Assembly (NCBI GenBank): GCA_023653785.1
Contig: JAMKCH010041587.1
Span: 47,287-111,286 of the forward strand
Reading direction: 5' to 3'
DNA length: 64,000 nucleotides
Source of the DNA: Ophioderma brevispina
Taxonomy: Eukaryota; Echinodermata; Ophiuroidea; Amphilepidida; Ophiodermatidae
The position numbers and the translations under genes are program-made. The notes beneath the pieces are model-generated. The model saw only the letters and a program-made list of their open reading frames with translations. It ran no database searches and was not told the origin of the DNA. This document shows positions 60,376 through 64,000 of this stretch, piece after piece. Every line of letters begins with the position of its first letter. Within the stretch, counting starts at the first letter, position 1.

Positions 60376-61702
60376 AAGGGAAACAAGACTATATAGCAGA
60401 TTTATGTTTCAATTGGCAATGCACGTCTACAGCATATGACTGCCAATCAATTTCATTAGGATCATGAGACCTCGAAAAGAACCAAAACCACCGCGAGTGT
60501 TGGGTGTTTAAAAACTTGTTACTGGCTAAAATTCCTTTCGTGAACAAAACCTACAGGTGGCAATGCTAGTTTTCAGATTAATAAAATGTGTTGTAAATTT
60601 AAGTCCTTAAACATTTGGTGCTTTCGCATTTATAAGGCGAATGCCTGTATGAGTTACTCATATTCCGTAACAAAAATGCAAATGTTCAGCAAGGTTCGAT
60701 TTTTGCGTAAGATACACGCTGTGTTGAGTTTAGAAATGGTGTTGTGATTTCACTGGATTTGTAAAAAAAATTCCAAAGGTTTGATTGGCAATTTGTTGAT
60801 TTTAGCAGTGCGGAGTTTCTGTTACCTTCTCTATTCGTTTCTTATTTGTTATTTTGGGTGAAACTTCCATTATTTGATACAAATAGGTGTGTGTTGTTTG
60901 GGCAACTTAATATTATTTCGTAACTGGATCATTTTCATTTAAGTGGGCCCTGCGTGGCATTATCTCTTGATCAAGGACTGTTCAATAAGTTCAATTGGCA
61001 ATTACCAAATAAATGGATATGAGGGGTGGTCTGCGGCAGAGCATGCATATCAAGTCTGGTTGTTCTAATTAGCTCATCCCAACCGGCGTCATAATAACCG
61101 CTGCGTTGATAGTGCACCACAGGCGGGTATGCTCAGATCGCGTTGCACAGGTACCAGTGATGTGGATCCGCCCAGGGTCTTCAACTTATATGACTTTGAG
61201 TATAAACATCACTACAAATTACAAAAATGGTTGCTTACAAGACATGTTGTGAATTACTTGACCGAGTTCTGTCTTGCAGAGGTCTTTGAGCACACCTAGA
61301 TTGTCTTTCCTTGACCTTCATAAATCGGGTTAGTTTGCCTGTAAGCTAAGACAAAATAAAACACACCGAATAAATAAAGAACATAATAAAAAAATAATAC
61401 ATAACCCACAGAGTGAAAGATTACTAAATCATATTTGTATCATTAAAATAATTTACATACAAAATGTATAAAAATATTAGGCTTACCAATAATGTATAAA
61501 ACGTATGTCTAGATAGTAAGAAAAATGAAGGTATAACACCAATAACAAGTTTAATCCTCATCCGCTTGAGCTCTTTTCTACTAGGTTCTAGGCTGGGGCG
61601 GGGTGTTAGACACCCATTCCTCGGTAATTCTAACTAATACCCATACGTTTGGTACCACTGCATAGCTATGATCGCCCTATGTCCATTGACACCAAAATAA
61701 GA

Positions 61703-61882
61703 CCGGTGTAAAAGTAATCATAGTCCGGCATGTATCATAGTCCTGGCTCCATAGACGACAACGGAGTAAAGCGTGAAACTAATGTTGCGTGAAGAGTCAA
61801 CTGAATCGATTGCCCTATTGTTCACCATTGTCCCCGGACTGTGAGCCCGAAGGACTATATCTCCCTCCACACCTGGCAACCA
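61703..61882 (+). mobile_element. TCCGG-family MITE, copy f
   Basis: Left end ACCGGTGTAAAAG and family core intact. The right end is diverged as in copy b. Confidence 0.75.
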
Positions 61883-62192
61883 AACGGATGGCACAAAGAA
61901 CAGAATTACAATTTTGATTGCAATGAACCATGAATTGCCCAAATTTCTTGCAAAACAACTTATACTTGATCAAATAACTGCATTTACATAATTATTATTA
62001 AGTGATAATGGTAAAAAATCATTTATTTGGTGATAAAATACATTTTAAGATAAAAACTGTGACTAAGTCATCCACAAATTCCACGTTACATAATATGAAT
62101 GCGTTGGGTTGCAACTTGCTTGTTACATTCTGAACTTTATGAAGTAAAACATGTTTTCAACACAAAATTGAATAACAATATCAGTGTATTAA

Positions 62193-62488
62193 AGGTGTAT
62201 TTCGTGATTTCAACACCTTCTGTTTTATTCATTGTTCACTAGATATCCCTGAGAAAAGCTTATTCACAAAGTTTGAGTTGATCCCGATCTGGCGGTTTTG
62301 TGTTATGAGCAATCGCTTGTCCCATAGGCACCTTGCTGTAAGACAGAAAATACAAAATTGCGAATTGATTACAGATACGACCGAATTTGCACGTAAGATT
62401 AGGTACACGCGGATTACTAAGGCTGACGGTTGAGATGATATGAAAATCTGAACTTTTTTAGGTAAGTCGGGGGACGAGGTTATAGATC
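62193..62488. mobile_element. TTAA-flanked MITE, GGGGCATTTCGTGATC family, inverted copy
   Basis: Between TTAA sites (62189-62192 and 62489-62492). Reading the complement, CCTCGTCCCCCGACTTAC matches the left part of the copies at 34.0 and 54.2 kb. The terminal CACGAAATGCCCC is lost at its right end. Confidence 0.65.
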
Positions 62489-63116
62489 TTTAATTCTGTC
62501 ATTCAATATCGTGTTAAGATAACTCTGTGTGCTGTCACAAACGTTGATGATTGATTAGTTGTAATCCAATGCTGTCTAATTTGGACAAGTGAGGTGTTTG
62601 TTGATTATACATTCCTAATTCCATCATAAGTGTGTTAAAATGCACGTTTATTAGCTGTTATTACCAATGGAAACGTTCATATGTTAATATTTATTGCAGC
62701 ACCTGTCATTAAAAAAATGGTAGATAAATAAATAAATAAATAAAAAAAAAAATCGAAAAAAACCCCGAAAGTGCTCAAAATTTTATGTTACCGTGACATA
62801 TATAACTTTTGAATCCATCTTTGATTGTCTAGAAAAATAAGACTAGCACGCGTGACGTGACTTCAGGGCTCCTAATCACACGTTGCTTTTCTATATCCTC
62901 GAATGAAAATAATTTTCAAATCTGTTTAAAAAGAATTGGGTATCTTTTAAACCCTAAATATTCGATCAGCATATTTTTATATACATATATGTCCGTTCGA
63001 ATAGAAGTAATTTCAGTCTCTCAAACCTATTCCGTCTAAAAATAAAAGTATTAATTAAGTGTTCATGGGTGTATCTATTTTGACTTTTTGATGACGTAGC
63101 CAGGGCCCACCAAAGA

Positions 63117-63295
63117 GTGCCGATGTGAAAGCAGATATAGTCCGGCGGAGCCACAGTCCGGGGCTCCATAGACGATAACGGAATAAAGCCTGAAACTAAT
63201 GTTGCGTGAAGAGTCAACTGAATCGATTGCCCTATTGTTCACCATTGTTCCCGGACTATGAGTACGCCGGACAATAATTACTTCTACACCGGTGA
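63117..63295 (+). mobile_element. TCCGG-family MITE, copy g
   Basis: A nearly intact copy of the family core, with right terminus ATAATTACTTCTACACCGGTG. Confidence 0.8.
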
Positions 63296-64000
63296 AACAG
63301 TCGTACAGGTGTCCTACATTGAAATACATGTAAATAGGAAATACTAAAACATTTCTTTGTGATGGTGAATTGCTGCTATTCAAAACATTCCATGTGTATT
63401 TAAAAGGCATTCAGTACATACAGTCGTATTTGCTCAAGCTCAATTAACTATAGTAGATTTCAAATTACGTGAGACTCCATACATAAATCCATAGGGATGA
63501 TGGTTCAATCTCCGGCCATGTGGAGACTAGACCTTTGTTGCCATCACAAAACATATTGTGTCCATGGTACAAAGTTACTTTACAGAATCGGCTTATGGAA
63601 ACTGATGCATTCAGTTCTACAATGGTCTGTTAATGATAGAAGGACTTGTCAAATCCGCTTTGTGCTAATCTCTTTTACAAGTTTGGCCCACTTTTTATGG
63701 CAAAATAAAAACTTAGTTGTGATATGTGTGCATTGTTCTAAGAATGCATTATTTCTCAGTAGTGTGATAAAGAATGATATTTTGTAGTGTCAAAGATAAG
63801 TTATGTTCAAATAACAGCATTTAATGAAATATTTGCTGGTGTTTTCATCCTGATACTTCAAATGAAACATCCAAGCTATCTTAGATGTGAAACAATGTAT
63901 TTTATGTCATCATTTATTTACTAGCTCCATTACTGTACATTGTATGAGTACCATAAAACTTTTCTACCTGTGGCCATTGAAATATTTCCTCTTACCTCTC

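Larger units (their letters stand above)
52913..64000. other. Upstream flank, no supported gene
   Basis: Eleven kilobases of AT-rich DNA with MITEs, minisatellites and low-complexity tracts. Short frames here lack family signatures and splice support. The 5' untranslated region and promoter of the signal-peptide exon should lie just right of 52912, but I see no convincing core element. Confidence 0.5.

Noticed and set aside
1..64000. CRISPR arrays, tRNA or rRNA genes, bacterial operons
   Set aside because: No direct-repeat/spacer pattern, no tRNA A/B box pair with cloverleaf potential and no rRNA-like sequence seen; gene structure is eukaryotic.

Overview
The window looks like nuclear DNA of an invertebrate animal. 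Coding sequence is sparse and cut into short exons with consensus GT/AG splice sites, introns run to many kilobases, and the rest is AT-rich with microsatellites, MITEs, hAT-like elements and decayed LINEs. The species cannot be read from the sequence. A marine invertebrate such as a hemichordate, echinoderm, cephalochordate or cnidarian is my inference only. I see nothing bacterial: no operons, IS elements or CRISPR.

The main content is one large gene on the minus strand, read from high to low coordinates and open at the left edge. I rebuilt it from splice sites and reading frames. It has at least 11 tandem copies (d1 to d11) of a domain of about 110-130 residues that I do not recognise. Each copy carries an L-W-R core in its first half, then C-x6-C, then C-x4-C at its end. 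Most exons are bounded by phase-1 introns, as in shuffled extracellular modules. A Kazal-like protease-inhibitor exon lies between d1 and d2. Pro-rich linkers precede d6 and d8. A signal-peptide exon that also ends in phase 1 lies at 52.9 kb and is the best candidate for the start, although the link across a 21-kb intron is inferred. The likely product is a secreted or extracellular-matrix multidomain protein.

Layout from left to right: d11, d10, d9 and d8 lie at 1.5-9 kb, with a duplicated or misassembled patch at 7-10.6 kb. d7 and d6 lie at 11-14.5 kb. d5 is split across a 5-kb intron (15.4-20.8 kb) that holds a hAT element nested in a MITE. d4, d3 and d2 lie at 21-26 kb, the Kazal exon and d1 at 29-32 kb. 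From 32 to 52.8 kb there is only intronic or intergenic repeat-rich DNA. The signal-peptide exon is at 52.8-52.9 kb. From 53 to 64 kb I see no supported gene.

Many domain exons contain single-base frameshifts or a stop although their splice sites are intact. Together with a near-identical duplicated segment bounded by poly-A runs, this suggests an under-polished long-read assembly from a heterozygous individual. Decay of some repeats cannot be excluded.
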